Assembly: GCA_013815355.1 (NCBI GenBank) | Contig: JACDGG010000007.1 | Span: forward strand, 1-39,848 | Reading direction: 5' to 3' | Length of the DNA stretch: 39,848 nt | Source of the DNA: Solirubrobacterales bacterium | GTDB taxonomy: Bacteria; Actinomycetota; Thermoleophilia; Solirubrobacterales; Solirubrobacteraceae | In this document: positions 6,725 through 18,771 of the stretch, piece after piece | Layout: each line of letters begins with the position of its first letter | How positions within the stretch are numbered: the stretch's first letter is position 1 | Notes under the pieces: model-generated | Told to the model about the DNA's origin: nothing | The model's input: only the letters and a program-made list of their open reading frames with translations | The model's database searches: none | Made by a program: the position numbers and the translations under genes

Positions 6725-7714
6725 CTAGGAGCGTGAGCGCAGGCTCTCGAGGATGCCGCTGTGGCCGGCTATCGCCCCGATCGTGATCGAGCCGGCGGCG
6801 AGCTCGGTGCCGGGAAAGACGATGCTCTCGCGCAGTTGCGCGCCGTCGCCTACGCGTGCACCGTCGCCGAGCACGACCGGTCCCATCAGGCGCACGCCCG
6901 CGCCGATCGTCACGTCGCGTCCGATCCACACGGGTCCTTCGACCTCGGCGTCGCCCGGTGGCGGCGCGCCGTCGGCGACGATCACGCCGGGGCTCGTCTC
7001 CTCGCCTTCGATGTCGAGGTGCAGCTCTCCACGCAGCGCGTCGAATGTCCCCTGGCGCAGCTCGCTGAGCGAGCCGACGTCGTTCCAGTACTCCCCCACC
7101 TCGTGGATGTGAAACGGCAGGTCGTTCTCGAGCAGCGCCGGGAAGACGTCCTGGGCCCAGTCGACGAAGGGCCGCTCAGGGAAGTAGTCGAAGATCTGCG
7201 GAGAGAAGACGTAGATGCCGCAGTTGCCGAGGTCCGACAGCGCCTCCTCGGGCGCCGGCTTCTCCTGAAAGCCCGTGATCCGGCCGTCGCTGTCGTGCAG
7301 CACGACGCCGTACTCGCGCGTGTCGGCGACCTTCTTGACCGCCAGCGTCGCGATTCCGCCAGAGTCGCGGTGACGCTTCGCGAGCGCCGTGAGGTCGATG
7401 TCGGTGAGCGCGTCCCCGGAGATCACGAGGAAGGCGTCATCGCCGAAGAACTCCGCGCACGCGCGCACCCCGCCGGCGGTGCCGAGCAGCTCTGCCTCGA
7501 AGCGATATGAGATTCGCTCCCCGAAGTACTCGCGGATCGAGTCCGGGAAGTAGTGCAGGTTCGCGATCACCTGCTCGAAGCCGTGCTTCGCCAGCAGATC
7601 GACGATGTGCTCCATCACCGGGCGGTCGAGCACCGGCACCATCGGCTTCGTTATCTCGTAGGTGAGCGGACGCAGCCGGGTCCCCAGCCCGGCCGCGAGG
7701 ACCATCGCTCTCAT
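6725..7714 (-). CDS. Sugar-phosphate nucleotidyltransferase with left-handed helix tail
   Basis: A 329-residue protein. It begins with the nucleotidyltransferase signature MVLAAGLGTRLRPLT and TKPMVPVLDRPVM, then GTAGGVR, a metal-binding Asp in VISGDALTDID and GFQEKP. The C-terminal third (about 235-315) is a hexapeptide-repeat beta-helix (VEGPVWIGRDVTIGAG, GPVVLGDGARVGDGAQL). The family makes NDP-sugars such as GDP-mannose or NDP-glucose from sugar-1-phosphate. The neighbouring phosphomannose isomerase-like gene favours GDP-mannose, but substrate cannot be read from sequence. The ATG at 7714 lies 7 bp after the ahcY stop, so the two are probably coupled. Confidence 0.88.
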   Translation of the reverse strand: MRAMVLAAGLGTRLRPLTYEITKPMVPVLDRPVMEHIVDLLAKHGFEQVIANLHYFPDSIREYFGERISYRFEAELLGTAGGVRACAEFFGDDAFLVISGDALTDIDLTALAKRHRDSGGIATLAVKKVADTREYGVVLHDSDGRITGFQEKPAPEEALSDLGNCGIYVFSPQIFDYFPERPFVDWAQDVFPALLENDLPFHIHEVGEYWNDVGSLSELRQGTFDALRGELHLDIEGEETSPGVIVADGAPPPGDAEVEGPVWIGRDVTIGAGVRLMGPVVLGDGARVGDGAQLRESIVFPGTELAAGSITIGAIAGHSGILESLRSRS

Positions 7715-7721
7715 CAATTGA

Positions 7722-9185
7722 CTAGTACCTGTAGTGGTCGGGCTTGTAGGGGCCCTCGACGGGCACGCCGATGTAGGCGGCCTGCTCCGCGGAGAGCTGC
7801 GTGAGCTTCACGCCGAGCGCGTCGAGGTGTAGGCGCGCGACCTTCTCGTCGAGATGCTTGGGCAGGACGTAGACGCGCTTTTCGTACTCGTCGTTCTTTG
7901 AGAACAGCTCGATCTGGGCGATCGTCTGGTTGCTGAAGGAGTTGCTCATCACGAAGCTCGGGTGGCCTGTGGCGTTGCCGAGGTTCAGCAGGCGTCCCTC
8001 GGAGAGCATGATGATCGCGTGGCCGTCGGGGAAGACCCACTTGTCGACCTGCGGCTTGATGTTGATGCGCTCGATGCCCGAGATGCGTCCGAGCCCGGCG
8101 ATGTCGATCTCGTTGTCGAAGTGCCCGATGTTGCCGACGACGGCCTGGTGCTTCATGCGCTCCATGTCCGACGCGGTGATGATGTCCTTGTTGCCTGTCG
8201 TCGTGATGAAGATGTCGCCGCTGTCGATCACGTCCTCGAGCGTGTTTACCTCATATCCCTGCATCGCGGCCTGCAGCGCGCAGATCGGGTCGATCTCGGT
8301 GATGATCACGCGCGCGCCCTGCCCGCGCAGCGATTCCGCACAGCCCTTGCCGACGTCGCCGAAGCCGCAGACGACAGCGACCTTGCCGCCGATCATCACG
8401 TCTGTCGCGCGGTTGATGCCGTCGATCAGCGAATGGCGGCAGCCGTAGAGGTTGTCGAACTTGGACTTCGTGACCGAGTCGTTGACGTTGATCGCCGGGA
8501 ACAGCAGCTCGCCGCTCTCGACCATCTCATAGAGGCGGTGCACGCCTGTGGTGGTCTCCTCGGTGACGCCTTTGATGCCCGCGCCGATGCGCGTCCAGCG
8601 CTTCGGGTCCTCGGCCAGCGAGCGCGTGAGTACGTTCAGGATCACCTCGTGCTCCTCAGATTCCCCACCCGCCGGGTCCGGCACCGCGCCGGCCTTCTCG
8701 TACTCGGTGCCCTTGTGCACGAGCAGCGTCGCATCGCCGCCGTCGTCGAGGATCATGTTTGGCCCACCCTCGGCGTCCGGCCAGCGCAGCACCTGCTCGG
8801 TGCACCACCAGTACTCCTCTAGCGTCTCACCCTTCCAGGCGAAGACCGGCACGCCGCGGGGGCTCTCGGGGGTCCCGTCGGGACCCACGGCCACTGCTGC
8901 GGCGGCATGGTCCTGCGTGGAGAAGATGTTGCAGCTGCACCAGCGCACCTCGGCGCCGAGCGCCCTCAGCGTCTCGATCAAGACGGCCGTCTGGATCGTC
9001 ATGTGCAGCGAGCCGGTGATGCGCGCACCGGCGAGCGGCTGCGCGTCGGCATACTCGCGGCGGATCGCCATCAGGCCGGGCATCTCGTGCTCGGCGAGCA
9101 CGATCTCCTTGCGGCCGAACTCGGCGAGAGAGAGGTCGGCGACCCTGAAGTCGTTGGCTACGGCGGTGGGTGTCATGGCGGACAT
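7722..9185 (-). CDS. ahcY: S-adenosylhomocysteine hydrolase
   Basis: A 487-residue cytosolic NAD-dependent enzyme that splits S-adenosylhomocysteine into adenosine and homocysteine, relieving product inhibition of methyltransferases. The sequence shows [15 protein letters not shown], the NAD fold [30 protein letters not shown], and the C-terminal KPDHYRY whose Lys/Tyr reach the partner subunit's NAD. AGGAGG is seven bases before the ATG. Upstream lies a SAH riboswitch, so expression should rise with SAH. It is cotranscribed with nucleotide-sugar genes on both sides. Confidence 0.98.
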   Translation of the reverse strand: MSAMTPTAVANDFRVADLSLAEFGRKEIVLAEHEMPGLMAIRREYADAQPLAGARITGSLHMTIQTAVLIETLRALGAEVRWCSCNIFSTQDHAAAAVAVGPDGTPESPRGVPVFAWKGETLEEYWWCTEQVLRWPDAEGGPNMILDDGGDATLLVHKGTEYEKAGAVPDPAGGESEEHEVILNVLTRSLAEDPKRWTRIGAGIKGVTEETTTGVHRLYEMVESGELLFPAINVNDSVTKSKFDNLYGCRHSLIDGINRATDVMIGGKVAVVCGFGDVGKGCAESLRGQGARVIITEIDPICALQAAMQGYEVNTLEDVIDSGDIFITTTGNKDIITASDMERMKHQAVVGNIGHFDNEIDIAGLGRISGIERINIKPQVDKWVFPDGHAIIMLSEGRLLNLGNATGHPSFVMSNSFSNQTIAQIELFSKNDEYEKRVYVLPKHLDEKVARLHLDALGVKLTQLSAEQAAYIGVPVEGPYKPDHYRY

Positions 9186-9207
9186 AACGAATCCTCCTGT
9201 CCGGTCA

Positions 9208-9278
9208 GGTGAGCGCCCTTGCTGCAGAGAGGCCGAGCGTGGCGGATCGGTGCCCGTCGCAGCGCTCCTCGGCCGGCC
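9208..9278 (-). ncRNA. SAH riboswitch in the ahcY leader
   Basis: Reading the minus strand, GGCCGAG (9274-9268) pairs with CTCGGCC (9237-9231) as P1. It is directly followed by GAGCGCTGCGAC, whose GAGCGC (9267-9262) pairs with GCGCTC (9216-9211) to close the pseudoknot. CGG/CCG forms the short P2, and GCCACGCTCGG matches the family's GCCAGGCUCGG. These are the conserved elements of the S-adenosylhomocysteine riboswitch, which turns on ahcY-type genes when SAH accumulates. Just downstream CCTG can pair with CAGG beside the AGGAGG site, which suggests translational control. Confidence 0.87.
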
Positions 9279-9306
9279 TCGACCGTATCACACAGCTCAG
9301 AGCCGC

Positions 9307-10389
9307 TCAGCGTGCGGCCAGCGCAGCCTTGAGCTCGTCGATCACCTTTACGGGCCCCGGATCGACGCCGCGCAGGGCGGCGAGATAGATCGAGACGAGG
9401 TCGCCCAGAAGCACGAGCGAGATCACGCGCTCGATCGCCGTCTGCCCGCGAGTCTCCAGGCGGAAGCTCGCAAAAGCGTTGCCTGCGATCAGGCGCTCGG
9501 TGATGTCCATGCGCTCCTTCACGCGCGGGTGCGCGTCGGAGTCATCCAGGAACACGGCCGAGAAGCGCCCTACATCGCCCGCGCCCTCCCAGCCGACGAT
9601 CTCGTTGTGGTCGAGCTCGGGCAGTTCGTGCCAGAAAGCGGGCTGCTTGGCGTTCTCGTTGATCTGCGTCTTCCAGCGGTAGGCGATCGGCGTCGTCAGG
9701 CCGGCGCCGGCAATCACGGGCGTTGAGCCGAGCAGCCCACGCGCGAGGCTCTTGGCAAGCGAGTCCTCGGCGGCGTCGGGGCCCCACTCGGTCACGAGCT
9801 GCTCGATGTGCGAGGCGGCGACGTCGATCTCTGAGGTCAGACGCGGGCCGGCGCCGCACAGCGCGGCCACCTCGAGCGCCGCGACGATCATGTAGGCGAC
9901 CGCGGCGCGCGGCTGAAAGCCACCCGGCAGCGGGATCACGGGCACGCCGTCGGCGCGCGCCATCTCGGCGAGGCGCCCGCCGGTCGTGACCACCGTGCGC
10001 TTGGCGCCGAGAGCTCCCGCCGACTCATAGCAGGCGAGCGTCTCCTCCGTCTCCCCCGAGTAGCTTGCGCACAGCACCATCGTGTCGGGCGTCGTCCATG
10101 TCGGCAGCCCGTAGGCGCGCGTCACGAAGATCGGCCGCGAGGCGTGGTCGCCCAGTGCCGCCCGTGCCAGCGCCCCGCCGATCGCAGAGCCGCCCATGCC
10201 CGCGACGACGAGCCCGGCGGTCGTGTCCCAGTCCTGCATGATCGCCGACTCCACGCGCCACAGGGCATCGCGCAGGTGCTCGGGCAGCGCCAGCACGTCG
10301 CCCAGCTGGTCGGAGGGGTCGACGCGTGCAATCGCGGCGCGTGAGAGGTCCTCGGCGATCGGTGTGGCGGTCGCGCCGCTGTCGCTCAT
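9307..10389 (-). CDS. Bifunctional phosphoglucose/phosphomannose isomerase
   Basis: A 360-residue SIS-domain protein of the bifunctional PGI/PMI family found in archaea and actinobacteria. It interconverts glucose-6-P or mannose-6-P with fructose-6-P. Visible motifs are VVAGMGGSAIGGALARA (first SIS domain), the sugar-phosphate loop SYSGETEETLACYE, PLPGGFQPRAAVAYM, and the C-terminal PELDHNEIVGWE and LVLLGDLVSIYLA. AGGAGG lies seven bases before the ATG. In this cluster it would feed mannose-6-P and so GDP-mannose synthesis together with the adjacent nucleotidyltransferases; no separate phosphomannomutase gene is visible in the window. Confidence 0.92.
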   Translation of the reverse strand: MSDSGATATPIAEDLSRAAIARVDPSDQLGDVLALPEHLRDALWRVESAIMQDWDTTAGLVVAGMGGSAIGGALARAALGDHASRPIFVTRAYGLPTWTTPDTMVLCASYSGETEETLACYESAGALGAKRTVVTTGGRLAEMARADGVPVIPLPGGFQPRAAVAYMIVAALEVAALCGAGPRLTSEIDVAASHIEQLVTEWGPDAAEDSLAKSLARGLLGSTPVIAGAGLTTPIAYRWKTQINENAKQPAFWHELPELDHNEIVGWEGAGDVGRFSAVFLDDSDAHPRVKERMDITERLIAGNAFASFRLETRGQTAIERVISLVLLGDLVSIYLAALRGVDPGPVKVIDELKAALAAR

Positions 10390-10469
10390 CTGCTCGCCTC
10401 CTGGGCTGCCGGGGTCATGGTTGGCATAACTGAAGTTCTCCTGCGCTGCTGGCTTGGTGGCTGTGCCTG

Positions 10470-11561
10470 CTAGAAGGCGATCGCCCCGTCGGGCACCTGG
10501 ACACCAGGGAAGATACGCGCCCCGCGCGTGATCACGTTGTCAGCCCCGATGCTCACACCCTCGCCGAGCACCGCACCGCCTGTGATCTTGGAGCCTGCTC
10601 CCACGAAGCAGTCCGCGGCGACGATGCAGTCGCGCAGCTCGCAGCCGGCGCCGATCTCTGTGCCTTTAAGGATAACGGCTCGCTCGACGACGCTTCCCAC
10701 ACCGATCGTGACGTCCTCGCCGAGCACCACGAGACTGCCGATGAGAGCGCCCTCGGCGACGCGCACGCCACGCTCGATCAGGGCAGGTGGGATCGCGCGG
10801 CCGCGCACCTCGGCGCCCTCGTCGATCGCCAGCCAGTCGCTGCCTAGACGGTCGCGCACGCCGCTTTGCACGTTGCCCTGGATGATGTCGAAGGTGCCCT
10901 GCAGATAGCGCGCGGGCGTGCCGATGTCGAGCCAATAGCTCTCGCAGGCGAAGCCGTAGAGGCCGTCTCCCACCAACCGCGGCCAGACCTCGCGCTCGAT
11001 CGAGACGTTGCGCTCGGGCGCCACGAGGTCGAGGATCTCGCGCTCGAGCACGTAGGCGCCGGCGCTGATCAGCTTGCTGTCGAGCTCACCGGGAGCGGGC
11101 TTCTCGACGAAGTCGCGCACCGAGCCGTCGGGCTCGAGGATCACGACGCCGTAGGCCGAAGGGTCCTCGACCGGCACGAGCGCGAGCGTCGCGCGCGCGC
11201 CGGTGCGCTCGTGCTGTGCGATCTGGCTGGTGAGGTCGATGTCGGTGAGCACGTCCCCGTTGAGCATCAGAAAGCGCTCCTCGAGCATTGGCTCGGCGAG
11301 CTTCAGCGCACCGGCGGTGCCGAGCGGCTCGGGCTCCTCCACGAAGCGCAGGCGGATGCCGAGCGCCGAGCCGTCGCCGAGCACGTCGCGCACGCTGTCG
11401 GCGAGGAAGCCGCAGGACATGATCACGTCCTCGATGCCGTGGCCGCGCAGCCACTCGAGCATGAACGTCATGAAGGGCCTGTCGACGAGCTGCACGACGG
11501 GCTTGGGGATCGTGGAGGTGAGCGGGCGAAGGCGCGTGCCCTGCCCGCCGACGAGGATCAC
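10470..11561 (-). CDS. Sugar-phosphate nucleotidyltransferase, second copy
   Basis: About 363 residues: ILVGGQGTRLRPLT, IPKPVVQLVDRPFM, PLGTAGALKLAEP, the metal site MLNGDVLTDIDL and DFVEKP. A long C-terminal beta-helix follows, with IERGVRVAEGALIG, ILKGTEIGAGCELRDC and GAVLGEGVSIGADN repeats. It resembles mannose-1-phosphate guanylyltransferases of the ManC/GMPPB type. The only in-frame ATG/GTG/TTG is the GTG at 11561, which removes the first residues of strand 1. The AUC nine bases upstream (11570) would give the standard IQAVILVGG start, with GGGAGG 10 bases before it. The gene follows ugd by a few bases and is in the same operon. Confidence 0.9.
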   Translation of the reverse strand: MILVGGQGTRLRPLTSTIPKPVVQLVDRPFMTFMLEWLRGHGIEDVIMSCGFLADSVRDVLGDGSALGIRLRFVEEPEPLGTAGALKLAEPMLEERFLMLNGDVLTDIDLTSQIAQHERTGARATLALVPVEDPSAYGVVILEPDGSVRDFVEKPAPGELDSKLISAGAYVLEREILDLVAPERNVSIEREVWPRLVGDGLYGFACESYWLDIGTPARYLQGTFDIIQGNVQSGVRDRLGSDWLAIDEGAEVRGRAIPPALIERGVRVAEGALIGSLVVLGEDVTIGVGSVVERAVILKGTEIGAGCELRDCIVAADCFVGAGSKITGGAVLGEGVSIGADNVITRGARIFPGVQVPDGAIAF

Positions 11562-11574
11562 CGCCTGGATGGGC

Positions 11575-12864
11575 TCACCGCCTCCCGATGCCCTCGTAGG
11601 TCAGGCCCGCGGCACGTACGGCGACGGGGTCCAGGGCGTTGCGTCCGTCGATCACGAGGCTGCCCGCCATCGCTGCGGCGCCCTGCGCCCAATCGAGCTC
11701 GAGCAGCTCCTGCCACTCGGTCACGAGCACGGCGGCATCTGCGCCCTGCAGGGCAGCCATCGGCGAGTCGGCGAAGGCGATGCCGGAGACGAGCTTGCGT
11801 GCCTGCTCCTCGGCGACGGGGTCATAGGCGCTGACGCTCGCGCCGTCGGCCTGCAGGCGCGCGGAGAGCACGAGCGAGGAGGCCTCGCGCATGTCGTCGG
11901 TGTTGGGCTTGAAGGCGAGGCCGAGCAGCGCGATGCGCTTGCCTGCGAGGCCGCCGAGATGGCGCTGCAGCTTGCCGATCACGCGGCGCTTCTGCAGATC
12001 GTTGACCTCGATCACGGCTGTCAGCAGCTGGAAGTGATAGCCGGAGTTGCCGGCGAGCTGCTTGAGCGCGTCGACGTCCTTGGGAAAACAGCTGCCGCCG
12101 AAGCCGATGCCGGCCTGCAGGAACTTCTTGCCGATGCGGTCGTCCAGTCCCATCCCGCGAGCCACCTCGACCACGTCTGCGCCGGTCTCCTCGCACACGT
12201 TGGCGATCTCGTTGATGAAGGAGATCTTCGTCGCCAGGAAAGCGTTTGAGGCGAGCTTGACCATCTCTGCGCTCGCGACGTCGGTGCGCACCAGCGGCGC
12301 CTGCAGCGGCTCATACAGCGCGACCACCGCATCGCCCGCCCAGCCGCCGTCGTCGCCGACTACGACGCGGTCGGGGTGCAGGAAGTCCTCGACGGCCGAG
12401 CCCTCCTTGAGGAACTCAGGGCAGGACACGTAGCCGAGGCTGCCCTTGCCGTTCTCACCGAACACGCGCTGCAGCGATGTGCCCGTCCCGCAGGGCACGG
12501 TCGACTTCATCACGAGCGCCCGATCCTCCGCGGCCGGGATCGCAGCGACGACGGCATGCACCGCCGAGAGATCGGCATCGCCCGAGTAGGTGGGCGGCGT
12601 GCCCACCGCGACGAACAGCAGCCGCGCGTGCTCGAGCGCATCGGCGATGTCGGTGGAGAAGTGCAGGCGCTCGGAGTTGCGTGCCAGCAGCTCCTGGAGG
12701 CCCGGCTCGTAGATCGGGACCTCGCCGCGGCGCAGCCGCTCGATCTTGGCCGCGTCGATGTCCACGCACCACACGTCGCTGCCGAGCTCGGCGAAGCCAG
12801 CGGCCGTCACGAGCCCGACGTAGCCGGTACCGATCACTCCGATGGGCTCTGGGGAGGCGCTCAT
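11575..12864 (-). CDS. ugd: UDP-glucose 6-dehydrogenase
   Basis: A 429-residue NAD-dependent enzyme that oxidises UDP-glucose to UDP-glucuronate for surface polysaccharides. The N-terminal Rossmann motif is GVIGTGYVGL (about 8-17). The catalytic Cys259 sits in GIGFGGSCFPKD. KSTVPCGTG, the E-F-L-K-E-G segment (about 150-155) and the C-terminal LLGLAFKPNTDDMREA are all present. It starts 42 bp after the atpC stop on the same strand, so it may be read through from the ATP synthase operon or have a promoter in that gap. A GDP-mannose dehydrogenase role is possible, since the two enzymes share all these motifs. Confidence 0.93.
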   Translation of the reverse strand: MSASPEPIGVIGTGYVGLVTAAGFAELGSDVWCVDIDAAKIERLRRGEVPIYEPGLQELLARNSERLHFSTDIADALEHARLLFVAVGTPPTYSGDADLSAVHAVVAAIPAAEDRALVMKSTVPCGTGTSLQRVFGENGKGSLGYVSCPEFLKEGSAVEDFLHPDRVVVGDDGGWAGDAVVALYEPLQAPLVRTDVASAEMVKLASNAFLATKISFINEIANVCEETGADVVEVARGMGLDDRIGKKFLQAGIGFGGSCFPKDVDALKQLAGNSGYHFQLLTAVIEVNDLQKRRVIGKLQRHLGGLAGKRIALLGLAFKPNTDDMREASSLVLSARLQADGASVSAYDPVAEEQARKLVSGIAFADSPMAALQGADAAVLVTEWQELLELDWAQGAAAMAGSLVIDGRNALDPVAVRAAGLTYEGIGRR

Positions 12865-12906
12865 GAGGCCGAGAAGGCTAGTGGGTGGCGGCGGGAAACG
12901 GTGTGT

Positions 12907-13314
12907 CTAGCTGCCGACGGCCAGAAACGCCTCGTAGCGGCGGATGTCGCGCTCGGCGCGGGCCTTTTCCTCGCTGTCGGGCTCGGCCTGCTCGGCCGCG
13001 GTGCGCGCCTCGGAGAGCTTCGTCTCGAAGGTGGCACGGTCGAGCGCCTCGGGGGCGATCGCCTCCTCGACGAGCACGAGCGCCCGGTTCTCGGCGAACT
13101 GCAGATAGCCCTCCGCCTGGGCGAAGCGCACGATGTCCGTCTCGGAGCGGTAGAGGCGCAGCTCGGTCGGTTCGAGCATCGCGAGGATCGGCTCGTGCCC
13201 CGCGAGGATGCCGATCGAGCCCACGGCGGTGCGCGTGGAGAGCATCTCGATCTCCTCCGAGAACACCTCGCCCTCGGGGGTCAGCACTTCAGCTGGGAAT
13301 CGCGTGCGGGCCAT
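12907..13314 (-). CDS. atpC: ATP synthase F1 subunit epsilon
   Basis: A 135-residue protein with the epsilon beta-sandwich (FPAEVLTPEGEVFSEEIEMLSTRTAVGSIGILAGHEPILAML, then AEGYLQFAENRALVLVEEAI) and a C-terminal helical hairpin of about 45 residues. It is the last gene of the ATP synthase operon, 3 bp after atpD. Epsilon joins gamma to the c-ring and regulates ATP hydrolysis. Confidence 0.95.
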   Translation of the reverse strand: MARTRFPAEVLTPEGEVFSEEIEMLSTRTAVGSIGILAGHEPILAMLEPTELRLYRSETDIVRFAQAEGYLQFAENRALVLVEEAIAPEALDRATFETKLSEARTAAEQAEPDSEEKARAERDIRRYEAFLAVGS

Positions 13315-13317
13315 CGG

Positions 13318-14817
<1,500 letters not shown>

Positions 14818-14873
14818 CTAGTCATTCTGTTCAAGTTCTGGTGTTGGATCGCACCGACGGGCGGTCGTTGGTC

Positions 14874-15782
14874 CTAGCTGAGGCCCTCGGCGCCGGCTAC
14901 TACCTCCATGATCTCCTGGGTGATCTCGGCCTGTCGGGCGCGGTTCATCTGCAGCGTGTAGTCGGTGATGATTTCCCCGGCGTTCTCGGAGGCGCTGCGC
15001 ATCGCGGTCATCTGCGCGCCGAAGAAGCCCGCGGTGGACTCCACGAGCGCGCGGTAGATCGAGATCTCCACGTAGTCGGGCACGAGTCGCTTGAGGATCT
15101 CTTCGGGATCGGGCTCGTAGTCGACCAGCGCTTTCGGGCCGCTCTGCTCGCCCTCCTCGGAGTCCTCGCCCTCCTCCTCGCCGGTGATCGTCGCTTGGGA
15201 GATCGGCAGCAGCCGCTCGTGGGTCACCTTCTGCGTGAGCGGGGATACGTAGGAGTTGTAGACCATCTCCACGCGGTCGAGCTCACCGTCGATGTAGGCC
15301 TGGATCAGGTCGTCGGCAATGCTGCGCGCGTCCGCGTAGGCGGGACGGTCGGCGAAGCCGGTGTAGGAGCCACTGAGGTCATATCCGCGGAAGCTGAGCG
15401 AGGAGACGCCGCGCCTGCCGGTCGCATACCACTCGCTTTTCAGGCCCTCTTCGCCGAGCTCGCCGGAGATACGCACGCCGGCGCGGACGATCTGCGAGTT
15501 GAAGCCGCCCGCGAGCCCGCGATCGCCGGTGACGAGCAGCAGCCCGACCTTCTCGACGTTCTCGTGCTCGCTGAGCAGCGGCAGCCTGCTGGCCTCGGCG
15601 CCCGCGGCCTGCGCGGCCTGGCGCGTCATCCGTCGCAGCGCATCGGCGTAGGGCCGCAGCGCTTCGATGCGCTGCTCGGCGCGGCGCAGGCGCGCGGCGG
15701 CCACCATCTCCATCGCACGGGTGATCTTCTGAATGTTCTTGACCGATGCGATCTTGTTCTTGACGTCGCGCTGAGATGCCAT
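14874..15782 (-). CDS. atpG: ATP synthase F1 subunit gamma
   Basis: A 302-residue central stalk subunit. The N-terminal coiled coil KNKIASVKNIQKITRAMEMVAAARLRRAE and the C-terminal RSASENAGEIITDYTLQMNRARQAEITQEIMEVVAGAEG are conserved. LLVTGDRGLAGGFN marks the first strand of the Rossmann-like domain. A strongly acidic insert (residues about 202-217, GEEEGEDSEEGEQSG) lies before the C-terminal helix and is not part of the core family. A 71-bp gap separates it from atpD. Confidence 0.97.
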   Translation of the reverse strand: MASQRDVKNKIASVKNIQKITRAMEMVAAARLRRAEQRIEALRPYADALRRMTRQAAQAAGAEASRLPLLSEHENVEKVGLLLVTGDRGLAGGFNSQIVRAGVRISGELGEEGLKSEWYATGRRGVSSLSFRGYDLSGSYTGFADRPAYADARSIADDLIQAYIDGELDRVEMVYNSYVSPLTQKVTHERLLPISQATITGEEEGEDSEEGEQSGPKALVDYEPDPEEILKRLVPDYVEISIYRALVESTAGFFGAQMTAMRSASENAGEIITDYTLQMNRARQAEITQEIMEVVAGAEGLS

Positions 15783-15803
15783 GGCAGTACCCGTTGGGCG
15801 GCG

Positions 15804-17357
<1,554 letters not shown>

Positions 17358-17365
17358 GTCTTTTC

Positions 17366-17902
17366 CTAGAAAGCTCCTTGGGCAACGTGCCTGCGCAGCT
17401 GCTCCAGTCGGTTACGTATTGAGGAATCGAGAATCGAGTTGCCGACCCGGACCACGATGCCGCCCAGGATGTCGGGGTCCACGCGCGCGGTCAGCGTGAC
17501 CTTGCGCCCTGCGCGTTCGCCGATCGTCTTGCCGAGGCTCTCGGTCGTCGCTTCATCAAGCTCGATAGCGCTCGTGATCTCGACCGGCAGCGTGCGGTTC
17601 TCCTCGTCCCACAGCCGCTCGAACTCGTGGCGGATGCGGAAGATCACGGGCATGCGGTGGTTTTCGATCAGCAGGCTGAGGAAGTTCAGCAACACCTCAT
17701 CAGCGCCGTCGAGCAAGCCTCTGAGCGCCTTCTGCTTCTCGGCAGTCGAGAAGTAGGGCGAGAAGAAGAAGACGGCAAGGTCGCGGTTCTGATCCAGCGC
17801 GTCGGCGAACTGCGCGATCTGCTCGCGCAGCTCGTCGAGCTTGCCCTGCTCGCGGGCGACCTCGAACACCGAGCGCGCATATACCTGGGCGAGCTCCTCC
17901 AT
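17366..17902 (-). CDS. atpH: ATP synthase F1 subunit delta
   Basis: A 178-residue peripheral-stalk subunit with the expected N-terminal helical bundle ([32 protein letters not shown]) and C-terminal [37 protein letters not shown]. It is separate from subunit b, unlike the b-delta fusion of mycobacteria. Its ATG overlaps the atpF stop by one base (TGATG). Confidence 0.96.
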   Translation of the reverse strand: MEELAQVYARSVFEVAREQGKLDELREQIAQFADALDQNRDLAVFFFSPYFSTAEKQKALRGLLDGADEVLLNFLSLLIENHRMPVIFRIRHEFERLWDEENRTLPVEITSAIELDEATTESLGKTIGERAGRKVTLTARVDPDILGGIVVRVGNSILDSSIRNRLEQLRRHVAQGAF

Positions 17903-18480
17903 CAGTTCTGCTGGGCCCCGGAGGAGATGCCCGAGAAGTCGAGCTCGCTAAGCGCCTCCTCGACCAGGCGCCGCTGATCCTCGTCGGTGAGCGTCTTTCG
18001 CGTGACCTTCTCGGTGGCCATGATCGTCAGCTCGGCGATCTCCTTGCGGATGTCCTGGAGCGCGCGCTCGGTGGCGGCCTCGATGTCCCGCTCGGCCCGT
18101 TTGGCAGCCTCGGCGAGCGTCTCCTGGCCGCGTTCTTTGGCCTCGCGGTCGTGCACCTCGGCAGCCTGGCGCGCGCGCTGGACGATCTCATCGGACTGCT
18201 CGCGGGCCTCCTTCAGCCGCTCGCGATATTCCGAGAGGATCTCATCGGCTTCGGCGCGGGTGCGCTCGGCGGTGTCGATCGAGTCCTCGATCGCAGCCTG
18301 ACGGCGCCCGAGCGCCTCTGAGATCCGCGGGAAGGCGAGCTTCGAGAGCAGGAACATCGTCGCCCCGAACACGAGCAGCGTCCAGATCATCAGCCCGATA
18401 CCGGGTTCGATCAGGAAGCCGCCGCTCGAGGCGATCACGTGCGCGTGAGACGCGGAGAGGTTTGCGAGCGAAGCGAGCAT
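17902..18480 (-). CDS. atpF: ATP synthase Fo subunit b
   Basis: A 192-residue protein: one membrane helix (about 28-48, GIGLMIWTLLVFGATMFLLSKLAF), then a long charged coiled coil rich in Ala, Glu and Arg that forms the peripheral stalk. It lies 4 bp after atpE and overlaps atpH. Only one b-type gene is present. Confidence 0.95.
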   Translation of the reverse strand: MLASLANLSASHAHVIASSGGFLIEPGIGLMIWTLLVFGATMFLLSKLAFPRISEALGRRQAAIEDSIDTAERTRAEADEILSEYRERLKEAREQSDEIVQRARQAAEVHDREAKERGQETLAEAAKRAERDIEAATERALQDIRKEIAELTIMATEKVTRKTLTDEDQRRLVEEALSELDFSGISSGAQQN

Positions 18481-18484
18481 CGGC

Positions 18485-18757
18485 TCAGACGATGAACGCG
18501 GCGAGCAGCCCGGCCACGAGCCCGTAGAAGAAGCATGCCTCGGTCAGAGCGAAGCCCAGCCACTGCAGCTGCGTGATCTCGTCGCGCATCTCGGGCTGGC
18601 GTGTGATCGCCTCGATCGCCTTGCCGAAGATGATGCCGATGCCGACTCCGGCGCCCACGGCGCCGAGGCCACCGCCGACTCCGAGGCCGATCGACTTGCC
18701 GGCCTTGGCGGTTTCTTCGGTGACTGCCGCCAGGAGGGTGATGAAAGCAATATGCAC
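18485..18757 (-). CDS. atpE: ATP synthase Fo subunit c
   Basis: A 90-residue hairpin protein. The first helix is Gly-rich (GLGVGGGLGAVGAGVGIGI), the polar loop is RQPEMRDE, and the ion-binding Glu73 is in ALTEACFFYGLV. The residue after Glu is Ala and no Na+-type Gln/Ser ligands are evident, so proton coupling is the likely mode. The extended N-terminus of about 20 residues resembles a leader. The GTG start at 18757 has AGGAG nine bases upstream. Confidence 0.95.
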   Translation of the reverse strand: MHIAFITLLAAVTEETAKAGKSIGLGVGGGLGAVGAGVGIGIIFGKAIEAITRQPEMRDEITQLQWLGFALTEACFFYGLVAGLLAAFIV

Positions 18758-18771
18758 GACGATTGGCTCCT

